A stretch of 59,930 nt of DNA, from positions 1-59,930 of the IMG/VR virus record IMGVR_UViG_3300021962_000115; one strand, written 5' to 3'. The DNA is from a virus. Both the position numbers and the translations under genes were made by a program. Under the pieces are notes generated by a model. The model did no database searches. It was given only the letters and a program-made list of their open reading frames with translations, and was not told the origin of the DNA. Shown one piece after another: positions 1 through 7,196 of the stretch (positions within the stretch are counted from its first letter, which is position 1; each line of letters begins with the position of its first letter).

Positions 1-581
1 TAAATGGTTATTTGAATCTAAATGGTAATACAGAAATATATAATACTAATCTAACATTTAGATGGAAAAATGGAAATACTTTTTGGGCAGGAGCAGGTGA
101 TTTAAGTGGTACTACAGGTATTGCAGATATGGGGTCTTCCCAAGTAAATGATTTTAGTAGTTTTTCTAATTGGGAGCAAGTTTACTATAATGGATTAGTA
201 ATAAAAGGGTGTACTTTTACAAGTGCAGGAAGTGCTTCAGTAGGTCAGTTAGTTTATCAACGTGCTGATGGAACTTGGGCATTGGCAGATGCAGATAATA
301 GTTCGGCATCATTCCTTTTGGGAATTGCATTAGATGATGTGGTTGCAGATGGGTCATTCTCTGTTTTATTAAATGGTATTTATGCTACCTCTTATCACGA
401 CCAAAATGGAAGTGCTAATTTAGGTTATCCATTATATGTTTCACCAACGGCAGGGAATGTAACTGAAACTGCACCATCAACAAGTGGTCAATATGTTAGA
501 TTAATTGGTCACAATTTAAATACAGGAACAGATGTTCAAGTTATTAGATTTGACCCCGATTGTACTTGGATAGTAATTTAA
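1..581 (+). CDS. Fibre or decoration protein, C-terminal part (5' partial)
   Basis: The reading frame is open from the first base, so the gene starts outside the window; a TTG at 12 is not needed as a start. The visible 190 or so residues are rich in Gly, Ser, Thr and Asn and look like beta structure. The C-terminal part has the pattern of a domain common at the end of phage fibre and decoration proteins: a VYQRADGTWALADA-like stretch, then LLGIAL, then a PLYVSPTAGNVT segment, ending in RFDPDCTWIVI. By inference it is an exposed virion protein, perhaps for host binding. It is followed at 21 bp by two more small genes of similar composition. The family is not identified with certainty. Confidence 0.6.
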   Translation, partial: NGYLNLNGNTEIYNTNLTFRWKNGNTFWAGAGDLSGTTGIADMGSSQVNDFSSFSNWEQVYYNGLVIKGCTFTSAGSASVGQLVYQRADGTWALADADNSSASFLLGIALDDVVADGSFSVLLNGIYATSYHDQNGSANLGYPLYVSPTAGNVTETAPSTSGQYVRLIGHNLNTGTDVQVIRFDPDCTWIVI

Positions 582-601
582 AATAAAAAATAAAATGAGA
601 T

Positions 602-1123
602 ATGGCAAGTGTTAATGGTATCCCTTTTGCAAGTGTAAACCCAACAGATTATTGTTTACCAATGAATAATAGTGGTGGTGGATTTGATAATTCAGCACTA
701 TTTTATAAAAGGGTATATCCGTGGGATGTACAAGAAACATTATTTACAGATTTTGAATATTTTTCTACAGGTTTTCCAAGTGGTGGATTGTATATTTTTC
801 CTCAACAAAATATTCCTTTCAGCACATTAAAATATAGAACATATATAGGAGATTTTAATAATAATTCTACAGGAGAGGCTATATTAATGGACAATGGTGG
901 CATTTCAATAGTGGGTAACACTTCTATATCAATAAACTCGCAAGGTAGTCTTGGAATAACTGCAGGAGAACAAATTCAAATTGTAAATGGATATGGTCAG
1001 AGTCCTTTAAATATAAGGTCTTTAATTATGGCTACAAATGGTGATGCAGGATTTGGTTTTGTAGTTGATGTACCCGATATGGGTGGTCAATATGTTATAC
1101 CTTGCTTTAATATGAACAGATAA
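602..1123 (+). CDS. Putative virion surface or fibre-associated protein
   Basis: This 173-residue protein has no cysteine-rich or catalytic motif. It is rich in Gly, Asn, Ser and aromatic residues, with runs such as GGISIVGNTSISINSQGSLGI around residues 98-118 that suggest repeated beta strands. It has no signal peptide or membrane segment. The ATG at 602 follows an A-rich leader typical of Bacteroidota phages. It lies between the fibre-like fragment upstream and a 99-residue gene downstream, so a structural role is inferred from position and composition only. I do not recognise the family. Confidence 0.5.
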   Translation: MASVNGIPFASVNPTDYCLPMNNSGGGFDNSALFYKRVYPWDVQETLFTDFEYFSTGFPSGGLYIFPQQNIPFSTLKYRTYIGDFNNNSTGEAILMDNGGISIVGNTSISINSQGSLGITAGEQIQIVNGYGQSPLNIRSLIMATNGDAGFGFVVDVPDMGGQYVIPCFNMNR

Positions 1124-1135
1124 AAAATAAAAAAG

Positions 1136-1435
1136 ATGGCTTTAATAGTTTCTAATTCAAAAATAAAAAATACAGAAATAGATGCGCCTACAATGTATGT
1201 TAGGTTGCAATTTATTGCATTATATGATGGTTCTAAATCTAATGTCTTTCTAAAATCATATTTAAGTAAAGAAGTATTTGATAATGATTCAAAAGCATTT
1301 GTAGAAACAAATATACCCGAACTATTGTTGGTACAAATTCCTGTTGGACAGAATCAAGATTTATCAACAATCCATACATTGACTAAAGATGCTTTAGAAC
1401 AATTAGGATTTGTAGTAACTATAGATTTAACATAA
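1136..1435 (+). CDS. Hypothetical protein next to fibre genes
   Basis: A 99-residue protein that starts 12 bp after the preceding stop. It has alternating hydrophobic and charged residues and no recognisable motif, membrane segment or cysteine. Its C-terminus contains a likely helix (TLTKDALEQLGF) followed by a strand (VVTIDL). It could be a small chaperone or accessory factor for the adjacent fibre-like proteins, but only the position supports this. The family is unknown to me. Confidence 0.5.
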   Translation: MALIVSNSKIKNTEIDAPTMYVRLQFIALYDGSKSNVFLKSYLSKEVFDNDSKAFVETNIPELLLVQIPVGQNQDLSTIHTLTKDALEQLGFVVTIDLT

Positions 1436-1459
1436 ATTAAATTAAAAAACCAAATAAAC

Positions 1460-1597
1460 ATGGATCCAGAAAAAGCTATAAAAATGCTTGAACAAGCATT
1501 GAATCAAGCAACTATAAAAGGAGCATTTGATCTTAATGAAGTTTCTCATATTATACAAGCACTTCAAGCATTAAAACCTTTAATTGATAAAAAATAA
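1460..1597 (+). CDS. Small helical hypothetical protein (45 aa)
   Basis: A short ORF begins with ATG at 1460 after an A-rich leader resembling the AAACCAACA-type element and ends at TAA 1595-1597. The 45 residues (MDPEKAIKMLEQALNQ at the N-terminus, ending LKPLIDKK) should form two amphipathic helices separated by a GAFDLNE turn. Its spacing and leader match its neighbours, and it fills the gap before the promoter-like element at 1598. It could be a small oligomerisation or fibre-assembly factor. Function unknown. Confidence 0.5.
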   Translation: MDPEKAIKMLEQALNQATIKGAFDLNEVSHIIQALQALKPLIDKK

Positions 1598-1622
1598 TTG
1601 TATATTTGCTTAAAACCAACAG
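1598..1622 (+). promoter_or_regulatory. Promoter-like TATATTTG box with AAAACCAACAG leader
   Basis: TATATTTG at 1601-1608 matches the Bacteroidota -7 consensus TAnnTTTG. It is followed at 1612-1622 by AAAACCAACAG, and the gene starts at 1626. No convincing -33 box is visible. The same box and leader combination recurs before other units in this window. Confidence 0.5.
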
Positions 1623-1625
1623 CAA

Positions 1626-3818
1626 ATGAACAACATATGTCAACTGGCATTAGCTAATGGAGGCTCTGTCAATTATCTTATAATCCCAGGAAATATTACT
1701 GAAGGTTTAGGTCTTACTAATCCATCTATCTATTATAGTGATGGGTTATACACATTAAACCTAAGACATGTTCAATATGCACTATATCATAGTGAGAATG
1801 AACAAAAGTATCAGACTCCATGGGGACCATTAGCATATCTTAACCCAGAAGATGACGTAACTCTTAGAACTACAAACTATGTTTGTTATCTAGATCCTAA
1901 TACTCTAGCAATTGATAGTCACTATAAAGTAGATACATCTAAGTTAGATGTAGCTCCTGTATGGGAATTTATTGGATTGGAAGATGCAAGAATTGCATAT
2001 TGGAATGATAAGTTCTATCTCACAGGTGTACGTAGAGATACTAAAACAGATGGTGAAGGAAGAATGGAACTATCTGTAATTGACAATAATGCTAAAGAAA
2101 CTGAGAGATATAGAATAGAACCACCTACACATTCTTATTGTGAGAAGAACTGGATGCCTATTCTTGATATGCCATACCATTATGTTAAATGGACTAACCC
2201 TACAGAAGTAGTAAAAGTAGATCCTAAAAAAGGCACCTCAGTTTCAGTAAAGATTGTTGAACAAGATGTTAAGTTTCCTAGAGATATTAGAGGTGGATCC
2301 CAAGTTATTACGTACGGTGATTACTATGTAGCTCTCACACATGAAGTAGACCTATGGTTTAATGAGCAAGGAAAGAAAGATGCTCATTATTATCACCGCT
2401 TTATTGTTTGGGATAAAGACTGGAAGATAGTTCATTACTCTCCAGAGTTTAAGTTTATGACAGGAAATATTGAGTTCTCCTGTGGTTTAGCATATGATGG
2501 TGATAGTTTTATTATCCCATTTGGTTTTCAGGACTCTACGGCCTTTATTTTAAAACTTCCTGTCACAGTTTTTAATGAAATTTGTGACATACCAAATACA
2601 GAAGTTAAACCAATTACTAGAGGTATAACACCATCTAAGTTAGAAAAGTTTATTAATGATCCATACAATGCATCAAAAGCATTTGATATGGGTAACTATT
2701 ATTTTACTAATTCTCACTATGCCTCTGCAATGTCATTCTTCTTAAGAGCTGCAGAATACAGTAAGAATAATGAACTAACATATGACTCACTAATTATGGT
2801 TGCTAAGTCTCTATCTGCTTTAGGTAGAAGAAAAGTAACTGAATTAGGTCTATGGCAAAATGCTATTGCTCTTGAACCAACAAGACCAGATGCATATTTA
2901 CATATAAGTGAGTATCATGAACAAATGAAAAACTATCATCAATCTTATTCACATGCTGTAATGGGTTTACACTTTACAGAAGTAGGTAGTACTCATTACT
3001 GGGAACTTATGTTTCAAAAAGCAGTTGCTGCATGGTGGATTGGTAGAGGTAAAGAAGCAAGAGATACATTTGCATACCTTGCTGACAATGCAAAGAATCT
3101 TACAGAAAAGTACCAAAAATTGGTACAAACTAATATTACATCATTAGGCTCAGGACCAGATCCATTCCTTAGATATCATAAAGGATTCTATGATCAGCTA
3201 AGATATAAGTTTCCAGGAGCAGAAAAAATTGAGAAAAACTATTCTCAGACATATCAAGATATGTTTGTTTTAACAATGCTTGATGGTAAAAGAAATGGTA
3301 AGTACTTTGAGATTGGTGCAGCAGATCCATACTATGGTAGTAACTCAGCATTACTAGAAGAGTTTGGTTGGACTGGAACATCTTTAGAAATTAAAGAAGA
3401 AGAAGTAACTAAGTTCAATGGAGTACGTAAGAACAAAGCTACACTAGTAGATGCTACTAAATTTGATTATAGTGTTCTTAAAGGTCACATAGACTATTTA
3501 CAAGTAGACTGTGAACCACCAAGCACAACATTTGAGATTCTTAAAATGATCCCATTTGATAAATGTACATTTGGAGTAATTACATTTGAACATGACTACT
3601 ATGCAGATATTACAAGATCCTACAGAGAGTTAGGAAGACATTATCTTTTATCAAGAGGATATGTACTTGTAGCAAGTAACATTGCACCTAATGACACTAG
3701 TGCATATGAAGACTGGTATGTACATCCTAAACATGTTGATGATAAAATACTTAAGATTATGTTAGCAGCAGATGACACAGTTAAAAATGCAGAAAAATAT
3801 ATGCTAGGAATGTTATAA
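1626..3818 (+). CDS. Propeller-like + TPR + FkbM-type methyltransferase fusion protein
   Basis: This 730-residue protein has three visible parts. Residues about 20-330 resemble a beta-propeller of the glycoside phosphorylase/hydrolase GH130 type, with GLEDARI at 117-123 and CEKNW at 172-176. Residues about 345-510 contain TPR-like helical repeats. Residues about 545-725 form an FkbM-type SAM-dependent methyltransferase: YFEIGAADP at 560-568 is the glycine-rich SAM loop, with a later DYLQVDCEP strand. The expected role is modification of a sugar or glycan, perhaps on the virion or the host surface. It stands alone between its own promoter-like element and the lysis cassette. The methyltransferase call is firm; the propeller substrate and the biological target are unknown. 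Confidence 0.7.
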   Translation: MNNICQLALANGGSVNYLIIPGNITEGLGLTNPSIYYSDGLYTLNLRHVQYALYHSENEQKYQTPWGPLAYLNPEDDVTLRTTNYVCYLDPNTLAIDSHYKVDTSKLDVAPVWEFIGLEDARIAYWNDKFYLTGVRRDTKTDGEGRMELSVIDNNAKETERYRIEPPTHSYCEKNWMPILDMPYHYVKWTNPTEVVKVDPKKGTSVSVKIVEQDVKFPRDIRGGSQVITYGDYYVALTHEVDLWFNEQGKKDAHYYHRFIVWDKDWKIVHYSPEFKFMTGNIEFSCGLAYDGDSFIIPFGFQDSTAFILKLPVTVFNEICDIPNTEVKPITRGITPSKLEKFINDPYNASKAFDMGNYYFTNSHYASAMSFFLRAAEYSKNNELTYDSLIMVAKSLSALGRRKVTELGLWQNAIALEPTRPDAYLHISEYHEQMKNYHQSYSHAVMGLHFTEVGSTHYWELMFQKAVAAWWIGRGKEARDTFAYLADNAKNLTEKYQKLVQTNITSLGSGPDPFLRYHKGFYDQLRYKFPGAEKIEKNYSQTYQDMFVLTMLDGKRNGKYFEIGAADPYYGSNSALLEEFGWTGTSLEIKEEEVTKFNGVRKNKATLVDATKFDYSVLKGHIDYLQVDCEPPSTTFEILKMIPFDKCTFGVITFEHDYYADITRSYRELGRHYLLSRGYVLVASNIAPNDTSAYEDWYVHPKHVDDKILKIMLAADDTVKNAEKYMLGML

Positions 3819-3838
3819 ATTTTTCGTATATTATATGT
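3818..3838 (+). promoter_or_regulatory. Promoter-like element before lysis cassette
   Basis: TATATTAT at 3827-3834, preceded by a T-run and CG, matches the recurrent box of this window. It lies only 5 bp before the annotated ATG at 3839, so a transcript from it would be almost leaderless or would start at the ATG at 3878 in the same frame. Confidence 0.4.
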
Positions 3839-4345
3839 ATGAAGTATATACATATATCACGGATTAATCTTTCTACTATGTTGCAGGTATGTCTAATAGT
3901 GATGTGCCTGTTTCTGCTTTTAAGGAAACCTAAGCAAGTTTATCCAGTAAGCAAGCAGAAAACCATAGAAAGAAGAATAGAAGGTAGGGAGACTATTATT
4001 AGGGAGCAAGGTAAAGTAATTGATAACAGTAAATCAATCATAGCTCAACTTAATAATGGTCTTTCTGATTTACAGGCTCAGCTAGAAGAAGTAAAAAATG
4101 CTAGAGATACCTTCAGAATTATCCAGATCCAAGATACAATGATCCATGTACTTTATAGAAGAGATAAAGAAAAAGATGCTATTATAGCTGCCCAAGATAC
4201 TGTTATACAAGCGCAGAGATATATTATCAACTCAAAAGATACTATAATAACAGCTCAAGCCTTTGATTTGAAAAGAATAAAAAGACAAAGAAACATCTCA
4301 ATACTAATAAACGGATTATTAACCACAGGATTAATTATCAAATGA
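3839..4345 (+). CDS. Spanin-like membrane-anchored coiled-coil protein
   Basis: The 168-residue protein has one N-terminal membrane segment (MLQVCLIVMCLFLLL, residues 14-28) followed by a basic stop and a long coiled coil, about residues 38-145, rich in Ile, Gln, Asp and Lys with repeated KDTII-like heptads. The C-terminus is again hydrophobic. This is the architecture of an i-spanin (Rz-like), which links the inner membrane to the cell envelope in the last step of lysis. It sits directly before the holin and endolysin and overlaps the holin by 4 bp. The start is uncertain: ATG at 3878 would put the membrane anchor at the very N-terminus and leave room for a leader. The call rests on topology and context. 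Confidence 0.6.
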   Translation: MKYIHISRINLSTMLQVCLIVMCLFLLLRKPKQVYPVSKQKTIERRIEGRETIIREQGKVIDNSKSIIAQLNNGLSDLQAQLEEVKNARDTFRIIQIQDTMIHVLYRRDKEKDAIIAAQDTVIQAQRYIINSKDTIITAQAFDLKRIKRQRNISILINGLLTTGLIIK

Positions 4346-4839
4346 AAACTAAAATAACTTTTTTTACATTGTCAGTCTTATCAATATTTTCTCCGATAGA
4401 ATTGAGTTCTATTCTTTTAATGTTTGTAATCTTTGTTGATACTATAATTAAACTAATTTCTCTTAAGAAAATAGCCTGTGCAGAAAACAGAACTTATAAG
4501 GAAGTGTTTAAATCTAAAATATTAAGAAGAGGTTATATATTTAAAGCCGCTGGTTACTACATATTAGCAATAGCAGTATTTCCTTTAGACTATTATGGTT
4601 TTACACCATTTGTTAATACACTTCTTAAAACAGCCGGATATGATGTTGTAATACCTACCACAGCACTATTTACAAACATACTTATTTATATATTTGCTAT
4701 AATTGAACTATCTTCAATTAATGAAAATTGGTTTGATCTTACAGGTAATAATATATTTAAATCAGTATATAGAGTAGTTAAAGCTATTAGAGGAGGTATT
4801 CAAAAAGTCTCTGATACTTATAAAGAATTTAAAAACTAA
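4342..4839 (+). CDS. Phage holin, holin-4-like family
   Basis: The 165-residue protein has about three hydrophobic segments, at about residues 5-38, 66-84 and 103-122. Between the first two are a VDTIIKLISLK motif and a basic LRRGY loop. After the last segment is SINENWFDLTG (125-135), matching the NE-x-x-SI-x-EN-x-x-x-x-G pattern of type 4 phage holins common in Bacteroidota and Firmicutes phages. Holins form inner-membrane lesions that release the endolysin. It overlaps the spanin-like gene by 4 bp (ATGA) and is followed 1 bp later by the endolysin, which strongly supports a lysis operon. Confidence 0.75.
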   Translation: MKTKITFFTLSVLSIFSPIELSSILLMFVIFVDTIIKLISLKKIACAENRTYKEVFKSKILRRGYIFKAAGYYILAIAVFPLDYYGFTPFVNTLLKTAGYDVVIPTTALFTNILIYIFAIIELSSINENWFDLTGNNIFKSVYRVVKAIRGGIQKVSDTYKEFKN

Positions 4840-4840
4840 T

Positions 4841-5359
4841 ATGAACTATAACTTTTTAAAAGAAGAGAAGTCTCCACAGATTCTAGTTCAAGCTGTAAAG
4901 ATGCTTGGTACTAAAGAGATTGTAGGTAAAGAACATAACCCTGTAATTATGGGATGGGCTAAGGAACTCGGATTACAAAAAGTATATACTGCAGATGAGA
5001 TTCCATGGTGTGGTTTAGCAGTAGCCTATGCAGCACATAAAGCAGGAGTACAAGTAGTAGATAAACCACTATGGGCACTTAACTGGGCTAAGTTTGGAAA
5101 CAAAGTTAGTGAACCTATGTTAGGTGATGTACTCACTTTTAAAAGAAATGGTGGTGGACATGTAGGAATATATGTTGGAGAAGATAAGGATTGTTATCAT
5201 GTACTTGGAGGAAACCAAGGAAATGCAATGAGTGTAACTAGAATATTAAAATCAAGATTGTACCAGGCAAGAAGAACAGCATGGAAAGTTGCTCAACCCA
5301 AAAATGTCCGTAAGATATTTTTAGATGCAAAAGGTACAATCAGTAAAAATGAAGCATAA
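4841..5359 (+). CDS. Endolysin, NlpC/P60- or CHAP-like cysteine amidase/peptidase (TIGR02594-type)
   Basis: A 172-residue peptidoglycan hydrolase of the papain-like NlpC/P60-CHAP fold. The catalytic triad is visible: Cys57 in PWCGLAVAY, His107 in GGGHVGIYVG, and Asn125 in VLGGNQGN. This matches the TIGR02594 group often found as phage lysis enzymes. It should cleave peptide or amide bonds in the cell wall. There is no signal peptide, so export depends on the holin encoded immediately upstream. It ends in a TAATG overlap with a 52-residue ORF. Confidence 0.8.
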   Translation: MNYNFLKEEKSPQILVQAVKMLGTKEIVGKEHNPVIMGWAKELGLQKVYTADEIPWCGLAVAYAAHKAGVQVVDKPLWALNWAKFGNKVSEPMLGDVLTFKRNGGGHVGIYVGEDKDCYHVLGGNQGNAMSVTRILKSRLYQARRTAWKVAQPKNVRKIFLDAKGTISKNEA

Positions 5360-5517
5360 TGAAATTTAGAAACGGTTGGAATACCTACACAAAACAATGG
5401 GACAAACTTGCAATCAAGTTAAGATTCTCATTCATTGATATCTTATCTATAGAAGTAGATATATCAAGAAACTTTTATTTACTGACAGTATTTAACTTAA
5501 CTATTAAAAGCAGATAA
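5359..5517 (+). CDS. Small hypothetical protein (52 aa) coupled to endolysin
   Basis: An ATG at 5359 overlaps the endolysin stop in TAATG, and the frame runs to TAA at 5515-5517. The product is 52 residues: a basic N-terminus (MKFRNGWNTYTKQWDKL), then an amphipathic and partly hydrophobic stretch with no clear membrane segment. The tight coupling with the lysis genes and exact fit into the gap before 5520 support a real gene. It could be an accessory lysis factor, but no family is recognised. Confidence 0.5.
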   Translation: MKFRNGWNTYTKQWDKLAIKLRFSFIDILSIEVDISRNFYLLTVFNLTIKSR

Positions 5518-5519
5518 TC

Positions 5520-5777
5520 ATGAAAAAGGCAAAAGGACTAGCTGGTACTAAGTGCGCTCTAGAACATTCAAAAACAATGTATTCAACAGGTGGATCCATG
5601 ATTAAACCTAAATACCAAATGGGGGGTGAGTCTCAAATGACAGATCTAGGAACTCTTAAGAGAAAAATTAAAAAAGGTTTTAGAAAGGTTAAAAATGCAA
5701 TAAAAAATCCTGGAGGAGGTAGTCATACCCCTACATTCCATAAACCTAAGTGTGGAGGCCCAGGTCACTATTGTTAA
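5520..5777 (+). CDS. Small basic Gly-rich protein with double-glycine motifs
   Basis: This 85-residue protein is strongly basic (KRKIKKGFRKVKNAIKN in the middle). It carries two copies of the double-glycine signature seen throughout the putative virion proteins of this phage: STGGSM and QMGGES. The C-terminus has Cys and His (KCGGPGHYC) that might bind zinc. It is the last gene of the lysis unit, immediately before a rho-independent terminator. The composition suggests nucleic acid or capsid association. No known family is recognised. Confidence 0.55.
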   Translation: MKKAKGLAGTKCALEHSKTMYSTGGSMIKPKYQMGGESQMTDLGTLKRKIKKGFRKVKNAIKNPGGGSHTPTFHKPKCGGPGHYC

Positions 5778-5795
5778 TATAACTTAAACTACTAG

Positions 5796-5829
5796 AGTCC
5801 AGGTACTTTCAGTGCCTGGATTTTTTTAT
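5796..5829 (+). terminator. Rho-independent terminator after lysis unit
   Basis: A perfect 6-bp stem TCCAGG (5798-5803) with CCTGGA (5815-5820) is followed directly by seven T residues. It separates the lysis unit from the packaging operon. Confidence 0.75.
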
Positions 5830-5850
5830 TTAAACAATATACATTTAAAC

Positions 5851-5881
5851 TTTTTTTGTATATTTGTTGTAAACCAATAAA
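5851..5881 (+). promoter_or_regulatory. Promoter-like element and leader of packaging operon
   Basis: TATATTTG at 5859-5866, preceded by a T-run, matches the Bacteroidota -7 box. It lies just after a terminator. The leader AAACCAATAAA (5871-5881) is a variant of the recurrent AAACCAACA element. The first gene starts at 5891. Confidence 0.6.
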
Positions 5882-5890
5882 TTAATTATT

Positions 5891-6184
5891 ATGGAAAACC
5901 AACAAGAAAGAGAGTTGACAGCTGAAGAACTAGCTGCTCAAAAAGAACAAATGCTTCAATTTTATACTGAATCTCTACCATATTTAGAAGCACAGCTTAA
6001 GTATGAAGAAGTTCTTATGAAAATTGATGAGGTAAGATTCAAAAGAACTAATATCCAGATGCAGTATGCAATGATGGCACAAGCTCAACAAGAAGCTGAA
6101 GGAGAATTAGAAGGAGAAGATTCTGACATTGATAATCAGCCTGAAGTACCTGAACAAGGTAAGAGGAAGCTTAGAAAACAATAG
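5891..6184 (+). CDS. Coiled-coil protein, first gene of packaging operon
   Basis: A 97-residue protein, highly helical, with predicted coiled coil over about residues 5-72 and an acidic then basic tail (GEDSDIDN, then GKRKLRKQ). It contains no catalytic motif. It heads a unit that leads through HU-like and nuclease genes to TerL and portal, so a packaging or assembly role is possible. The downstream gene begins 2 bp after its stop. I do not recognise the family. Confidence 0.55.
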   Translation: MENQQERELTAEELAAQKEQMLQFYTESLPYLEAQLKYEEVLMKIDEVRFKRTNIQMQYAMMAQAQQEAEGELEGEDSDIDNQPEVPEQGKRKLRKQ

Positions 6185-6186
6185 TC

Positions 6187-6564
6187 ATGGCTATAGTAAA
6201 TCAAGTACAGAAGAGAGTAAAAATGCCTAAATGGGATTTGGTTAAATTTCAAATTCTAACTCACTGCTATATTAATAAGTTTTCAATAAGTGAATCTGAC
6301 TTGAATTGTTTAACACTATTAAGCTTTAATCAACCAATTGAACTAACTGATTTCTGTTATGATGCTTCTTCAGAAGAAGGATGGATTTTTAAATCACCCC
6401 AAACTGTTAGAAATTCAATAAATAAAGCAGAAAAACTTGGACTAGTCATAAGAGACCAAGAAAACAAAAAATCTATTTTATTAAACCCAAACATGAAAGT
6501 GCAAACTGAGGGTACAGTTTTGTTAGATTTTAAATTCTTAGGATATGAATCCAAAGAAGTCTAG
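6187..6564 (+). CDS. Putative winged-helix DNA-binding protein
   Basis: The 125-residue protein shows a helix-turn-helix pattern in its middle: SPQTVRNSINKAEKLGLV at about residues 74-91, followed by a two-strand wing (IRDQENKKSILLNP). The N-terminal half is helical, with FQILTHCYINKFSIS. This is the layout of a winged helix. It could be a late regulator, a DNA-recognition factor for packaging, or a replication accessory protein. It overlaps the HU-like gene by 20 bp. The DNA-binding role is inference from the pattern. Confidence 0.5.
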   Translation: MAIVNQVQKRVKMPKWDLVKFQILTHCYINKFSISESDLNCLTLLSFNQPIELTDFCYDASSEEGWIFKSPQTVRNSINKAEKLGLVIRDQENKKSILLNPNMKVQTEGTVLLDFKFLGYESKEV

Positions 6565-6937
6565 TACTTTATATAAAGAAGTTTCAGAAGAAAATAATGT
6601 TTCTGAAATGCTTGTAAGTGATGTTGTAGAATATTACTATAAAGAACTTAGATTATTACTAAGTGGTCTTAAGTACCCAAGAATAAATGTTGAAGGTTTA
6701 GGTCAATTTGTTATTAAACAAAAGCTTGCTGAGACATACATAGAAAAGCTAAATAAAATACTACCCTCACATGATGTTTCTACTTTTAAAGCATATCACA
6801 ACAAAAAGTCCATGGAAGAAAAACTTCAGTTGCTAAATGATGTGTCACTAAAAATAGAGGAAGAAAGAAAGAGGAAAATAGAATTTTTTAAAAACAAGAA
6901 CAATGAAAACAGTACTGAAAGCAATTTGGGAGAATAG
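6545..6937 (+). CDS. HU/IHF-like DNA-binding protein
   Basis: A 130-residue protein. Residues about 9-60 match the HU/IHF N-terminal arrangement: a helical pair (LYKEVSEENNVSEMLV, then VVEYYYKELRLLLS), then the INVEGLGQFVI strand that resembles the V-x-I-x-G-x-G-x-F motif of HU-family proteins. The C-terminal half is a charged helix instead of a clear DNA-binding arm. crAss-like phages encode an IHF-like subunit near their packaging genes, which fits here. It probably bends phage DNA. The ATG at 6545 is required because the conserved part starts at residue 9. Confidence 0.6.
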   Translation: MNPKKSSTLYKEVSEENNVSEMLVSDVVEYYYKELRLLLSGLKYPRINVEGLGQFVIKQKLAETYIEKLNKILPSHDVSTFKAYHNKKSMEEKLQLLNDVSLKIEEERKRKIEFFKNKNNENSTESNLGE

Positions 6938-7196
6938 AAAAGGAATCCTAGAAGGTATAAAAAACTCAGTAATTAGAGATGAGTTTGTAGAAGATGTATC
7001 ACGTATGAGATATGATGTCTGTGATGAATGTCCTAGTAAAGGAAAGAAATGTGCAGTAAAAGGTACAGCTCCATGTTGTAATGAATGTGGTTGTTCATTA
7101 GCTTTTAAGACAAGATCTCTTTCTTCAGAATGTCCTCTTGGTAAATGGCAAGCTATTACCACAGAAGAGGAAGAAGATAAATTAGACCAGTTATGA
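6903..7196 (+). CDS. Zinc-ribbon-like protein
   Basis: The 97-residue protein has eight cysteines: Cys40, 43, 50, 58, 59, 62, 64 and 77, arranged as C-x2-C, then CC-x2-C-x-C, ending in CPLGKW. This pattern should bind one or two zinc ions and is one I recall from phages of Bacteroidota. The N-terminal 35 residues are helical. It overlaps the HU-like gene by 35 bp and the nuclease gene by 4 bp. No other in-frame ATG precedes the first Cys except at residue 35. The likely role is nucleic-acid binding in packaging or late regulation. Confidence 0.6.
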   Translation: MKTVLKAIWENRKGILEGIKNSVIRDEFVEDVSRMRYDVCDECPSKGKKCAVKGTAPCCNECGCSLAFKTRSLSSECPLGKWQAITTEEEEDKLDQL

